A DNA stretch of 42,701 nucleotides from Methylobacterium platani. GTDB taxonomy: Bacteria; Pseudomonadota; Alphaproteobacteria; Rhizobiales; Beijerinckiaceae. Every line of letters begins with the position of its first letter. The first letter of the stretch is position 1. Below the pieces are notes generated by a model that searched no databases, was not told the origin of the DNA, and saw only the letters and a list, made by a program, of their open reading frames with translations. The stretch is taken from contig NZ_LWHQ01000049.1 in NCBI RefSeq assembly GCF_001653715.1, positions 1-42,701 of the forward strand. The letters run 5' to 3'. The position numbers were made by a program, and so were the translations under genes. Below, piece after piece: positions 21,992 through 30,080 of this stretch.

Positions 21992-22246
21992 ATGGCTCAG
22001 ACGCAGGACATCCGCACGATTCTGGCGCGCCACGGCACTCTCGCCCGCACGATCGACCGTCTGTCCGACGATGCCTGCCTGTTCGACAACGGACTCGACT
22101 CGTTCGGCGCCGTCCAGGTGATGATGGACCTGGAAGAGCATTTCGGGATCGAGTTCCCGGAACACCTGCTCAACCGCGACGCCTTCTCGAGCGTGCGCAA
22201 CATCCGCGACTTCGTGTCGGGGCAGACGATGCGGAAGGCGGCGTAG
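21992..22246 (+). CDS. Acyl carrier protein (phosphopantetheine-binding)
   Basis: An 84-residue four-helix carrier protein. The attachment Ser lies in DNGLDSFGAVQVMMDLEEHF, with DSF where housekeeping AcpP has DSL. The downstream GIEFPEHLLNRDAFSSVRNI matches stand-alone carrier proteins of alphaproteobacteria rather than AcpP of fatty-acid synthesis. No synthase, ligase or dehydrogenase partner lies next to it. The nearest candidate is the divergent acyltransferase-3 gene, which could use an acyl group carried by it; that link is speculative. ATG 21992 is chosen because GAGGA lies six bases upstream and the conserved helix begins just after. An in-frame extension to 21938 has no support. Confidence 0.88.
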   Translation: MAQTQDIRTILARHGTLARTIDRLSDDACLFDNGLDSFGAVQVMMDLEEHFGIEFPEHLLNRDAFSSVRNIRDFVSGQTMRKAA

Positions 22247-22384
22247 ATTCGGCAGGCGGCGCAACCCGTCATCGTTCGTCCCGACGCCGTCGTCGTCTGA
22301 ACCGGCTGGAAGTCCGCCCGATCGTGCTGCGCCCCGATCCGCGGCCTTGTCGGATGCGGCGGCGGACGGCTCGCGGTCACTCCC

Positions 22385-22577
22385 GAGCCACCTCCCCCCT
22401 TTCCCGGACGACGGGAGCGGCAGCGGAAGGAGATCCGGGATCGAGCAGGAGACGTGCCGCGAAGCGGCTCCGTATGCTGCACCGTTGCAGACAAACGGAG
22501 CCGCTTCGCGACGTCTTGTGCCGGATCCCGGATCTCCGTCCACTTCGTTGCAGTCGTCCGGGAAGGGGACGTGGCTC
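22385..22577. repeat. 193-bp palindromic intergenic repeat, copy A
   Basis: Outer arms (GAGCCAC...TTCCCGGACGAC and its complement) enclose a second pair (GGAGATCCGG against CCGGATCTCC), then GCCGCGAAGCGGCTC against its near-complement. The loop is around ATGCTGCACCGTTGCAGA. A related element lies at 29906-30080. It sits between two convergent genes, the carrier protein and the metal-efflux operon end, and may terminate both. Confidence 0.85.
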
Positions 22578-22665
22578 ACGAAGGCCCGGGATGAGTTGGC
22601 CCGAGGATCAGGAGTCTCGACGAGACCCGGTTTCGTCGGCCGTGCTCCGCCAAGCACGCCGCCCT

Positions 22666-23043
22666 TCAGTTGAACTTCCCGCTCGCCGCCGCACCGTCAG
22701 GCCCGGTGATCTGCACCACGCCCTTCGGGGTCGCGCCGAGCGCCACCTCGGCCTCGCCGGTGAGCCGCGCCTCGGCCGGCGCCAGGACCACGCGGGCGGG
22801 CTTGCCGCCGACGACCAGGATCGCCGTGCCCTTGAAGCCGGCCGGGGACACGGCCTTCTCCTTGGCGTCGTAGACCCAGACCTCGACCCGGCGGTCCTTG
22901 GTCACGAGTTCGACGTGGTAGGGACCGGCATCGGCGAGGCGGCCGCCATGGTGGCCGACGCCCTCGTGGGCGCAGGCGCGGTGCGCGCAGAGCGGCAGGG
23001 CGACCAGCACGGTGCCGGCGGCGAGGAATCTCTGGAGCAGCAT
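22666..23043 (-). CDS. Small His-containing periplasmic protein of the metal efflux operon
   Basis: A 125-residue exported protein with a signal peptide (MLLQRFLAAGTVLVALPLCA) followed by a His-rich stretch, HEGVGHHGGRL. The rest is predicted mostly beta, with YHVELVTKDRRVEVWVYD and a closing VQITGPDGAAASGKFN. It resembles small proteins that accompany CusA/CzcA-type pumps in alphaproteobacteria; no function is established. The His cluster suggests metal binding. The ATG at 23043 lies 29 bases after the pump gene's stop and the gene closes the operon. A longer frame to 23511 is a shadow over the pump gene. Confidence 0.75.
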   Translation of the reverse strand: MLLQRFLAAGTVLVALPLCAHRACAHEGVGHHGGRLADAGPYHVELVTKDRRVEVWVYDAKEKAVSPAGFKGTAILVVGGKPARVVLAPAEARLTGEAEVALGATPKGVVQITGPDGAAASGKFN

Positions 23044-23072
23044 CGGGTTCTCCGGGTGTCGTGACGGAAGGA

Positions 23073-26000
23073 TCAGAATGCGTCCGCCGGTGCGGGCGCG
23101 GCGTGGGCGTCGTCGGCCCGCGCGGCGTCGCGGGCCGCTTGGAGGCGCGCGAGCGGGCGGCGGCCGAAGCGCAGGAACAGCACCGGGGTCAGCACCGCGT
23201 CGAGGAGGGTGGCGCTGACGAGCCCGCCGAAGATCGTCACCGCGACCGGGTGCAGGATCTCCTTGCCGGGGCTCGCGGCATCGTACAGCAGCGGCACCAG
23301 GGCGATCCCGGCCGACAGGGCCGTCATCAGCACAGGGGTCAGCCGCTCCAGGCTGCCGCGCACCACGAGGTCCGGCCCGAACGGCACGCCCTCGTGCAGG
23401 GCGAGGTTGAGGTAGTGGCTGATCTTGAGGATGCCGTTGCGGGCCGCGATGCCGGTGAGCGTGATGAAGCCGATCATCGAGGCGACGGAGAGCGGCTGGC
23501 CGGCGAGCCACAAGGCCGCCACCGAGCCGACCAGCGCCAGCGGCACGCTGCCCATGACGATGAGCGCGAGCGCGCCCGAGCGGTAGCGGCTGGCGAGCAG
23601 CGCGAAGACCAGCCCGAGCGACACGAGGGAGAGCGCCCCGATGGTGCGGCTCGCCTCCTCCTGCGCCTGGAAGGTGCCCTCGAGGCTCGTGAACACCCCC
23701 GGCGGCAGGGTCTCGGCCGCCACCGCCCGGCGGATGGCGGCGACGATTCCCCCCATGTCGGCCCCGGCCGTCGTATTGGCCATCACGACGAGGCGCCGCC
23801 GGCCGTTCTCGCGCAGGATCTGGTTCGGGCCGTCGGTCTCGCGGATGTCGGCGAGCTGGCGCGCCGGCACCCAGCCGGACGGCGTCTCGACCAGGAGGTC
23901 GCCAAGGCCCGCGGTGGTGCGCTGCGCCTCGGGCAGGCGCAAGACCACGTCGAAGCGGCGATAGCCGTCGACCACCGTCGAGACGAGGCGCCCGTTGGAG
24001 AGCCGGCTGATCTGCTCGACGAGGGCCGCCGGCTGCACCCCGTAGAGCGCCGCCCGGCCGTAATCGACCCGGATCTCGAGCTGCGGGATCCGGGTCTGCT
24101 TCTCGACCTGGAGGTCGGCGAGGCCGGGGATCGCCCGCATCCGGTCCTGGAGCGAGGCCGCCACCCGGCGTAAGGAATCGAGATCCTCGCCGAAGATCTT
24201 CAGCGCGATCTCGGCCCGGACGCCGGACAGCATGTGGTCGAGCCGGTGCGAGATCGGCTGGCCGACATTGACCGAGACCGGCAGCACCGCCAGCCGCCGG
24301 CGGATCTCGGCGACGAGCTCGGCCTTCGGCCGGCCGCCGCCTTTGAGCGCCACTTCGAGGTCGGAGGAGTGGACGCCCTCGGCATGCTCGTCGAGCTCGG
24401 CCCGGCCGGTGCGCCGGCCCACCGCGGCGACCTCCGGGATCTCCATCAGGAGCCGCTCGGCGATCGATCCCACCCGGCTGCTCTCGGGCAGCGAGATGCC
24501 GGGGGCGAAGGCCATGGTGACGGTGAACGAGCCCTCGTTGAACGGCGGCAGGAAGGCCCGCGGCAGCTGCGCGGCGGCGAGCCCGGCTCCCGCCACGAGG
24601 ACGGCCACGGTCCCGACGAGCCGGCGCGGGTGGCGGAACGCCACCCGGAGCGCCGCGGCGTTGGCGCGCTTGAGCGCACCGATGAACCGGCTCTCGTGCT
24701 CCTCGAGGCTCTTCATGCCCGGCAGCAGCCAGGAGGCCAGGACCGGCGTCAGTGTGATCGAGACGACGAGGCTCGCCAGGATCGACACGATGTAGGCTTG
24801 TCCCAGCGGCGCGAACAGCCTCCCCTCGATGCCCGACAGGGCGAAGAGCGGCACGAAGACGAGCACGATGATCGCCGTGGCGTAGACGATGCCCGAGCGC
24901 ACCTCGTTCGAGGCCGCGACCACGACGTCGAAGACCGGGCGCGGGTTGCCGGCGGCGCGGTTCTCGCGCAGCCGCCGGAAGATGTTCTCGACATCGACCA
25001 CCGCGTCGTCGACGAGCTCGCCGATCGCGATGGCGAGGCCCCCGAGCGTCATGGTGTTGATCGACAGCCCCAGCAGATGGAACACCAGTGCCGTCGTCAG
25101 GATCGAGACCGGGATCGCGGTAAGCGAGATCAGCGTGGTGCGGACGTTCAGGAGGAACGCGAACAGCACCACGGCGACGACCAGGATCGCCTCGACCAGC
25201 ACCCGCTCGACATTGGCGATCGAGGTCTCGATGAAGTCGGCTTGGCGAAAGAGGATCCTGTCGGCGACGATGCCGGCGGGCAGCGAGGGCGCGATGTCCC
25301 TCAAGGCCGCCTCGATCGACCGTGTCAGCGCCACGGTGTCGACGTCGGGTTGCTTCTCGACCGAGACGATCACCGCCGGCCGGCCCTGGTAGCCGCCCTC
25401 GCCGCGCTTGGCCTTCGCCGCGAAGGAGACCTCGGCCACCTGCCGCAGGCGCACCGGGGCGCTGGCGCTCGTCCCCACCACGAGGTCGCCCAGGTCCTCC
25501 AGGCTCATCGTGCGGGCGATGTTCCGGATCAGGTACTCACGGGAATACTGGTCGGTGAAGCCGCCGCCGGCATTGGTGCCGAATTGCTGCAGGGCGGCAT
25601 CGAGCTGGGCGTTGGTGACCCCGAGCGCCCGCATCGCCGCCGGGTTCGGGGCGACGCGGAACTGGCGCACCTCGCCGCCGATCGGGATCACCTGCGCCAC
25701 CCCCGGCACCGTGAGGAGGCGCGGGCGGAGCACGAAGTCGGCGGTCTCGCGCAGCGCCATCGGCGACAGGGTCTCGCCGGTGACCGCGATCAGGAGCACC
25801 TGGCCCATGATCGAGGAGACCGGGCCCATCTGCGGCGTCACCCCGCGGGGCAGCTGGTCCTGGACCAGGCTCAGGCGCTCGGCGACCTGCTGGCGGTTGC
25901 GGTAGATGTCGGTGCCCCAGGCGAACTCGACAGTGACCACCGACAGGCCGACGCCGGAGACCGAGCGCAGCCGGGTCACCCCGGGCAGGCCGTTCAACCG

Positions 26001-26213
26001 GGTCTCGATCGGATAGGTCACCATCTGCTCGACCTCCGGGGGCGCGTAGCCCTCGGCCTCGGTCATGATGGTGACGGTCGGGCGGTTGAGGTCGGGGAAG
26101 ACGTCGACCGGCAGCCGCGTGAGGCTGAACGCCCCGTAGAGCACCAGCACGAGGGCGAGCGCCAGGACGAGCAGGCGGTTGCGCAGCGACTGCGCGACCA
26201 GGACGGAGAACAT
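23073..26213 (-). CDS. Heavy-metal-type RND efflux pump (CusA/CzcA family)
   Basis: A 1046-residue inner-membrane RND transporter. The first helix (RNRLLVLALALVLVLYGAFS) precedes the characteristic LPVDVFPDLNRPTVTIMTEA segment. Six helices follow the first porter domain, with the helix-4 proton-relay motif GLAIAIGELVDDAVVDVEN. A second half of similar build ends in SRYRSGALALIVMGSVPLAL and MIGFITLTGIAARNGILKIS. The segment SHRLDHMLSGVRAEIALKIF is typical of the heavy-metal subfamily. It would exchange protons for metal ions with the adaptor encoded 12 bases upstream. The metal cannot be read from the sequence. No outer-membrane factor gene (TolC-type) is in the operon. Confidence 0.92.
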   Translation of the reverse strand: MFSVLVAQSLRNRLLVLALALVLVLYGAFSLTRLPVDVFPDLNRPTVTIMTEAEGYAPPEVEQMVTYPIETRLNGLPGVTRLRSVSGVGLSVVTVEFAWGTDIYRNRQQVAERLSLVQDQLPRGVTPQMGPVSSIMGQVLLIAVTGETLSPMALRETADFVLRPRLLTVPGVAQVIPIGGEVRQFRVAPNPAAMRALGVTNAQLDAALQQFGTNAGGGFTDQYSREYLIRNIARTMSLEDLGDLVVGTSASAPVRLRQVAEVSFAAKAKRGEGGYQGRPAVIVSVEKQPDVDTVALTRSIEAALRDIAPSLPAGIVADRILFRQADFIETSIANVERVLVEAILVVAVVLFAFLLNVRTTLISLTAIPVSILTTALVFHLLGLSINTMTLGGLAIAIGELVDDAVVDVENIFRRLRENRAAGNPRPVFDVVVAASNEVRSGIVYATAIIVLVFVPLFALSGIEGRLFAPLGQAYIVSILASLVVSITLTPVLASWLLPGMKSLEEHESRFIGALKRANAAALRVAFRHPRRLVGTVAVLVAGAGLAAAQLPRAFLPPFNEGSFTVTMAFAPGISLPESSRVGSIAERLLMEIPEVAAVGRRTGRAELDEHAEGVHSSDLEVALKGGGRPKAELVAEIRRRLAVLPVSVNVGQPISHRLDHMLSGVRAEIALKIFGEDLDSLRRVAASLQDRMRAIPGLADLQVEKQTRIPQLEIRVDYGRAALYGVQPAALVEQISRLSNGRLVSTVVDGYRRFDVVLRLPEAQRTTAGLGDLLVETPSGWVPARQLADIRETDGPNQILRENGRRRLVVMANTTAGADMGGIVAAIRRAVAAETLPPGVFTSLEGTFQAQEEASRTIGALSLVSLGLVFALLASRYRSGALALIVMGSVPLALVGSVAALWLAGQPLSVASMIGFITLTGIAARNGILKISHYLNLALHEGVPFGPDLVVRGSLERLTPVLMTALSAGIALVPLLYDAASPGKEILHPVAVTIFGGLVSATLLDAVLTPVLFLRFGRRPLARLQAARDAARADDAHAAPAPADAF

Positions 26214-26225
26214 GGGCGGCTCTCC

Positions 26226-27992
26226 CTACCGGACCTGGTCCAGGAGCTCGGCGCCCTGGACCACCACGCGGGTGCCGGGGCTCACGCCGGCCTCGACCAG
26301 CACCCGGGCGCCGTCGAGGGGCGCGACCCGCACCGGCCGCGCCTCGTAGCGCTCGGCCGCGATGTGGGCGTAGACCACGTCCTGGCCGTTGGCGGTGCGC
26401 ACCACGCTCGCCCGCGGCAGGGCGAGGCCGCGCCGCTCGGCGTCGGTGGCGGCGAGCACGGTGACGAACTGGCCGATCCGCAGGCCGTCGGTGCCGCCCC
26501 GGATCGCGAACTGGACCGGAATCGCCTGGTTGCGGTCGGCGAGGCCGGCGCCCTGGTAGGCGAGCGGCAGGCTGCGCCCGTCGGGAAGCCGCGCGGTGGC
26601 ATCGGACGCGGGCGTCAGGGCGTCGAAGCTCAGCGCCTCGACCCAGAGCTTTCGCGGATCGACGATCTGGAACACCATCTGGCCGGAGGCGGCCATCTGG
26701 CCCGCCACCGCCGCCGCCTCGGCGATCACCCCGCCCACGGGGGCGGTCAGCACCTCGGGCTCCTGGCGGATGCGGTCTAGGGCGGTGCGGCGGTCGGTCA
26801 GGCCGTTCAGCTCGTCCTGCGCCTCGTCGAGCTGCACCTGCGAGACCGCGCCGCCGGGGCTGAGCTTGCGGTAGCGGTCGACCCGGCGCTGAACGATGGC
26901 GATCTGCTGGTCGAGCTCGCCCTGGCGCTGGCGCATGTCGGAGAGGTCGACCCGCTGCACCGGCGGGGTGACGAGGGCCAGCACCTCGCCCGGGCGCACC
27001 GGCGAGCCCAGCCGCGGGAAGGTACCCGAGGGCGGCGGGGCGAGGCGCCCGCCGACGGAGGATTGCACCACCCCGCTGGCATTCGGGTCCGGGATGACGC
27101 GGCCGGGCAGGGACACGGTGCGCCGGTAGCCGCCCTCGACGGCGAGCTGCGTGCGCAGGGAGAGCAGGCGCTGCGTCGGCTTGGGCACGAACACCGCCCC
27201 GTCGGCGAGGCGCTGGGCGAGGTCGGCGGCAGGATCCGTGGGCTGGGGCACGAAGGCCGCCCGGGTCTCCGGATGACCGTGGTCGGCGCCCTCGTGCGCG
27301 AAGGCGGTGGCGCCGAGCACCAGGGTCGCGGCCAGCACCAGGATGGCGAGGACGGGCGCCCGGCGCCCGGCCCGCATCAGCCCCATGGCGGCGAGCCCCA
27401 GGGCGAAGCCCCCGGCCGCGGCGAGGCCGGCGCCCGGATCGCGGGCGGCGAGGCGGCCGCCCAGGCCCTCGGCGAGCCGGTGCGGCCAGCCCTCGCCGTC
27501 ATGCCCGGCACCGGCGGGCGCGGCCGGCCCGGGCGCCGTCGGCAGCGCGACGGTGAGCGGCAGCACGTCCGCCTCGCTTCCCGCCGTCACCGTGACGACG
27601 AGGTCGAGGTGGTTCTCCCCGGCCGCGCGCGTCGCGAGCCACGGGGCGGCGAGGCGGTAGCTGCCGTCCGGCGCGGCCTCGGCCGTGGCGGGGCCGGCCG
27701 GCGTCTCGACCGCCAGGACGGCGTCGGTGACCGGCTCGCCGGTGGCGAAGCAGTCGAGGTAGAGCACCAGGACGTCGCCGCGGGGGATCGCCACCAGCTC
27801 GAAGGCGGCGGAGGCGGCCTCGCCCCGGGGCGCGACGGTCTTCGAGACCGGCGGCGGGGGCGCACCGTGGTCGTGACCCTCGTGGGCGAGGGCGAGGGTG
27901 GCGAGGAACGGCAGCGCCAGGAGAGCGAGCGCCGAGAGGGCGAGCGCCGTGGCTGGCGCGCGCGGCGCGGCCGTCGACCGGAACGGGAGCAT
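26226..27992 (-). CDS. RND periplasmic adaptor protein (CusB/CzcB-like) with His-rich N-terminal module
   Basis: A 588-residue membrane fusion protein. After a signal peptide comes HEGHDHG, a beta-rich domain of about 110 residues (FELVAIPRGDVLVLYLDCF), then a transmembrane helix (APVLAILVLAATLVLGATAF) followed by a second His cluster, HEGADHGHPETR. The adaptor proper starts near residue 255 with the barrel-sandwich hybrid half (GRVIPDPNASGVVQSSVGGR). A coiled-coil hairpin (LSDMRQRQGELDQQIAIVQR) and beta-barrel parts follow, ending GTRVVVQGAELLDQVR. Coupling pump and outer-membrane channel is its family role. Two His-rich clusters suggest metal capture. The ATG at 27992 has no good ribosome binding site. 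Confidence 0.88.
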   Translation of the reverse strand: MLPFRSTAAPRAPATALALSALALLALPFLATLALAHEGHDHGAPPPPVSKTVAPRGEAASAAFELVAIPRGDVLVLYLDCFATGEPVTDAVLAVETPAGPATAEAAPDGSYRLAAPWLATRAAGENHLDLVVTVTAGSEADVLPLTVALPTAPGPAAPAGAGHDGEGWPHRLAEGLGGRLAARDPGAGLAAAGGFALGLAAMGLMRAGRRAPVLAILVLAATLVLGATAFAHEGADHGHPETRAAFVPQPTDPAADLAQRLADGAVFVPKPTQRLLSLRTQLAVEGGYRRTVSLPGRVIPDPNASGVVQSSVGGRLAPPPSGTFPRLGSPVRPGEVLALVTPPVQRVDLSDMRQRQGELDQQIAIVQRRVDRYRKLSPGGAVSQVQLDEAQDELNGLTDRRTALDRIRQEPEVLTAPVGGVIAEAAAVAGQMAASGQMVFQIVDPRKLWVEALSFDALTPASDATARLPDGRSLPLAYQGAGLADRNQAIPVQFAIRGGTDGLRIGQFVTVLAATDAERRGLALPRASVVRTANGQDVVYAHIAAERYEARPVRVAPLDGARVLVEAGVSPGTRVVVQGAELLDQVR

Positions 27993-28083
27993 CGGGGGAG
28001 GAGACCTTCACGAGCGGACGTCGAGGAGCGCCCGTGGCGACGGCCACCCGTCCAGGGTGGCGCGCCGGCGCGGGACGCGGGCG

Positions 28084-28491
28084 TCAGGCGAAGGGTCGTG
28101 GGGGGCGTGCCGGGGAATCCGGGACGATGCCGACGGGCAGCGCGTCCTCGGTCGCGGTCAGGCGCCGGGCCGGGGTGAGGGCCGGGACGGCCGCCAGGGC
28201 GTCCGGCAGCAGGCCGGGCGCGCAGCAGGAGGCGCCGGTCGCGCAGCACAGCCCGTTGCAGGGCCGGGCGGGCGTCGCCTCGTCGTCACGCGCCACGGTC
28301 AGGCGCGGCCCGTCCGCGGCGGCGCGCGCCTCGGCGAGCGTCGGCGCGGGAGCGGGGGCGGGCGTCGCGTGATGGGCGTGCCCCTGGTGGGCCTGCGCCG
28401 CGGTGGCCCCGGCCACCGACGCGCCGACGCACGCGGCGATCATGACGATCGCCACGGCCAGCAGGCGCGCGAGGGCACGGGGCAGGGACAT
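28084..28491 (-). CDS. Small secreted or membrane Cys/His-rich protein
   Basis: A 135-residue protein, unrecognised. An N-terminal hydrophobic helix (LLAVAIVMIAACVGASVAGA) is followed by HQGHAHHATP. A low-complexity Ala/Pro section leads to a cysteine cluster, CNGLCCATGASCCAP, near the middle of the mature part. The His and Cys clusters and the position just before the heavy-metal efflux genes suggest metal binding, which is inference. The ATG at 28491 was chosen since the hydrophobic helix begins near it; the frame extends to 28605 over the nth gene's end. The ribosome binding site is weak. It lies 50 bases after nth and 91 bases before the adaptor gene. Confidence 0.6.
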   Translation of the reverse strand: MSLPRALARLLAVAIVMIAACVGASVAGATAAQAHQGHAHHATPAPAPAPTLAEARAAADGPRLTVARDDEATPARPCNGLCCATGASCCAPGLLPDALAAVPALTPARRLTATEDALPVGIVPDSPARPPRPFA

Positions 28492-28541
28492 GCCGGCAGG
28501 ATACCAGATTCGGGCCGGGAGGGAAGCGGGGGCGGCCGCCC

Positions 28542-29327
28542 TCAGCCCGGCCCGGGCGTCTTGTCCGGGTAGCGGCACAGGTCGGCGATCGGGCAGCGCC
28601 AGCATTCGGGCTTCCGCGCCTTGCAGACGTAGCGGCCGTGCAGGATCAGCCAGTGATGGGCGTTGAGGCGGTAGGGCTCGGGCACGATCGCCTCGAGCCC
28701 GGCCTGGACCTTGTCGGTGGTCGAGCCCGGCGCCAGCGGCACGCGGTTCGAGACCCGGAAGATGTGGGTGTCGACCGCGATGGTCGGCTCGCCGAAGGCG
28801 ACGTTGAGCACCACGCTGGCGGTCTTCTTGCCGACGCCGGGCAGCACCTCCAGGTGCTCGCGCTCCCGCGGCACCGCGCCGCCGTGCTCCTCGATCAGGA
28901 TGCGCGAGAGCGCGACGACGTTCTTGGCCTTGGTGTTGAACAGCCCGATCGTGCGGATGTGATGCCGCACCGTCTCCTCGCCCAGCGCCAGCATCGCCGC
29001 CGGGTTGTCGGCCTTGGCGAACAAGGGCGCGGTGGCGATGTTGACGCTCTTGTCGGTGGCTTGCGCCGAGAGCACCACCGCGACGAGCAGCGTGTAGGGA
29101 TTGAGGTAGTCGAGGTCGGAGCGCGGCTCCGGATTGGCGGCGCTCAGGCGCGCGAAGATCTCGGCGAGCGTCGCGGCATCGACCGGCTCGGGCGTCGTCG
29201 CCCGTGCCGTGAGGGGCTTCACCAGCGCCGCCTTCGCGGGGGCCGCTTCCGTCAGGCTCGCCTTGGCAAGCCCCACCTTCGCGGGTGCGGTGATTTTGTC
29301 GGGGGCGGCCTGCTTCCGGCGAGTCAT
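28542..29327 (-). CDS. nth: Endonuclease III
   Basis: A 261-residue base-excision-repair glycosylase/AP lyase acting on oxidised pyrimidines. The helix-hairpin-helix with the catalytic Lys is LEVLPGVGKKTASVVLNVAF near residue 167. The catalytic Asp is in AVDTHIFRVSNR. Four Cys of the iron-sulphur cluster lie at the C-terminus in CKARKPECWRCPIADLC. An N-terminal extension of about 45 residues, Lys/Ala-rich, precedes the conserved core and is longer than in E. coli Nth. The ATG at 29327 is divergent from the DUF2244 gene, whose start is only 21 bases away. A good promoter for it lies over that gene's start. Confidence 0.95.
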   Translation of the reverse strand: MTRRKQAAPDKITAPAKVGLAKASLTEAAPAKAALVKPLTARATTPEPVDAATLAEIFARLSAANPEPRSDLDYLNPYTLLVAVVLSAQATDKSVNIATAPLFAKADNPAAMLALGEETVRHHIRTIGLFNTKAKNVVALSRILIEEHGGAVPREREHLEVLPGVGKKTASVVLNVAFGEPTIAVDTHIFRVSNRVPLAPGSTTDKVQAGLEAIVPEPYRLNAHHWLILHGRYVCKARKPECWRCPIADLCRYPDKTPGPG

Positions 29328-29333
29328 GCGTGC

Positions 29334-29361
29334 CTTATATTGGGCGCATGGCGAGCGGCAA
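29334..29361 (-). promoter_or_regulatory. Promoter of nth overlapping the start of the divergent gene
   Basis: On the minus strand TTGCCG (29361-29356) is followed by a 16-base spacer and TATAAG (29339-29334). The expected start of transcription falls on or next to the nth ATG at 29327, implying a leaderless or near-leaderless mRNA. On the plus strand the same AT-rich block reads TATATT (29336-29341), seven bases before the divergent ATG, though with no clear -35. Confidence 0.5.
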
Positions 29362-29884
29362 GGCACCGGACCACGCGACCGAACGGCACCCCTACGGGCG
29401 CGACCCGGACGCGATCGAGCGCCCGGTCTTCTCCGCGACCATCCGGCCGCATTGCTCGCTGTCGCGCCTCGGCTTCCGGGTCGTGATGGCGGCCTGCGGC
29501 GGCGTCGCGCTCGTCACCGGCATCGCCTTCCTGCAGATGGGGATGTGGCCGGTCACCGGCTTCTTCGGCCTCGACATCGCCGCCCTGTGGCTGGCGCTGA
29601 CCCTCAACGCCCGCCGCGGCCGCTCCTTCGAGGAGGTGGTGATCAGCCAGATCGAGGTGCTGGTCGCCCGGGTCAGCCATCGCGGCGAGCGGGCCGAGTG
29701 GCGCTTCAACCCGCTCTGGACCCGGCTGCACAAGGTCGAGGACGAGGAATACGGGCTGATGTCGCTGGCCTTCGTGTCGCGCGGCCAGCGCGTGCTCGTC
29801 GCCCGCGACGCCTCGCCGACGGAACGGCAGGTGGTGGCCGACGGGCTGACGCGGGCGCTCGCCGAGGTGAAGAAGGGGTATTAG
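29348..29884 (+). CDS. DUF2244 family membrane protein
   Basis: A 178-residue protein with two hydrophobic helices back to back near residues 45-85 (VVMAACGGVALVTGIAFLQM and PVTGFFGLDIAALWLALTLN). The N-terminal segment reads RPVFSATIRPHCSLSRLGF and the C-terminal cytoplasmic-type domain contains FNPLWTRL. This layout matches DUF2244, a family common in alphaproteobacteria and of unknown function, often beside nth. The ATG at 29348 is only 21 bases from the nth ATG. No Shine-Dalgarno sequence is present and a TATATT lies seven bases upstream, which would fit leaderless translation. The gene ends in TAG-rich DNA and is followed by a palindromic repeat. Confidence 0.88.
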   Translation: MASGKAPDHATERHPYGRDPDAIERPVFSATIRPHCSLSRLGFRVVMAACGGVALVTGIAFLQMGMWPVTGFFGLDIAALWLALTLNARRGRSFEEVVISQIEVLVARVSHRGERAEWRFNPLWTRLHKVEDEEYGLMSLAFVSRGQRVLVARDASPTERQVVADGLTRALAEVKKGY

Positions 29885-29905
29885 AGCCCTCGTCTTCCTC
29901 CGGCG

Positions 29906-30080
29906 CCCCTGTCCCGGACGACCGGAGCGTCAGCGGAGGGAGATCCGGGATCCAGGGGAGATGGGCCGCGAAGCGGCTCTGAATGCTGCACCGTTGCAGA
30001 TCGGACGGACGCTTCGCGAGGTCTCGCGCCGGTTCCCGGATCTCCCTCCGCTCACGCTTCAGTCGTCCGGGGCGGGGGCG
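29906..30080. repeat. Palindromic intergenic repeat, copy B (overlaps recD2 3' end)
   Basis: About 175 bases with the same nested layout as 22385-22577. The order is CCCGGACGAC, GGAGATCCGGGAT, GCCGCGAAGCGGCTC, ATGCTGCACCGTTGCAGA, then the complementary arms. The minus-strand stop codon of the RecD2-like gene (30059-30061) and its last codons fall inside the right arm. It lies between two convergent genes, as copy A does. Confidence 0.85.
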
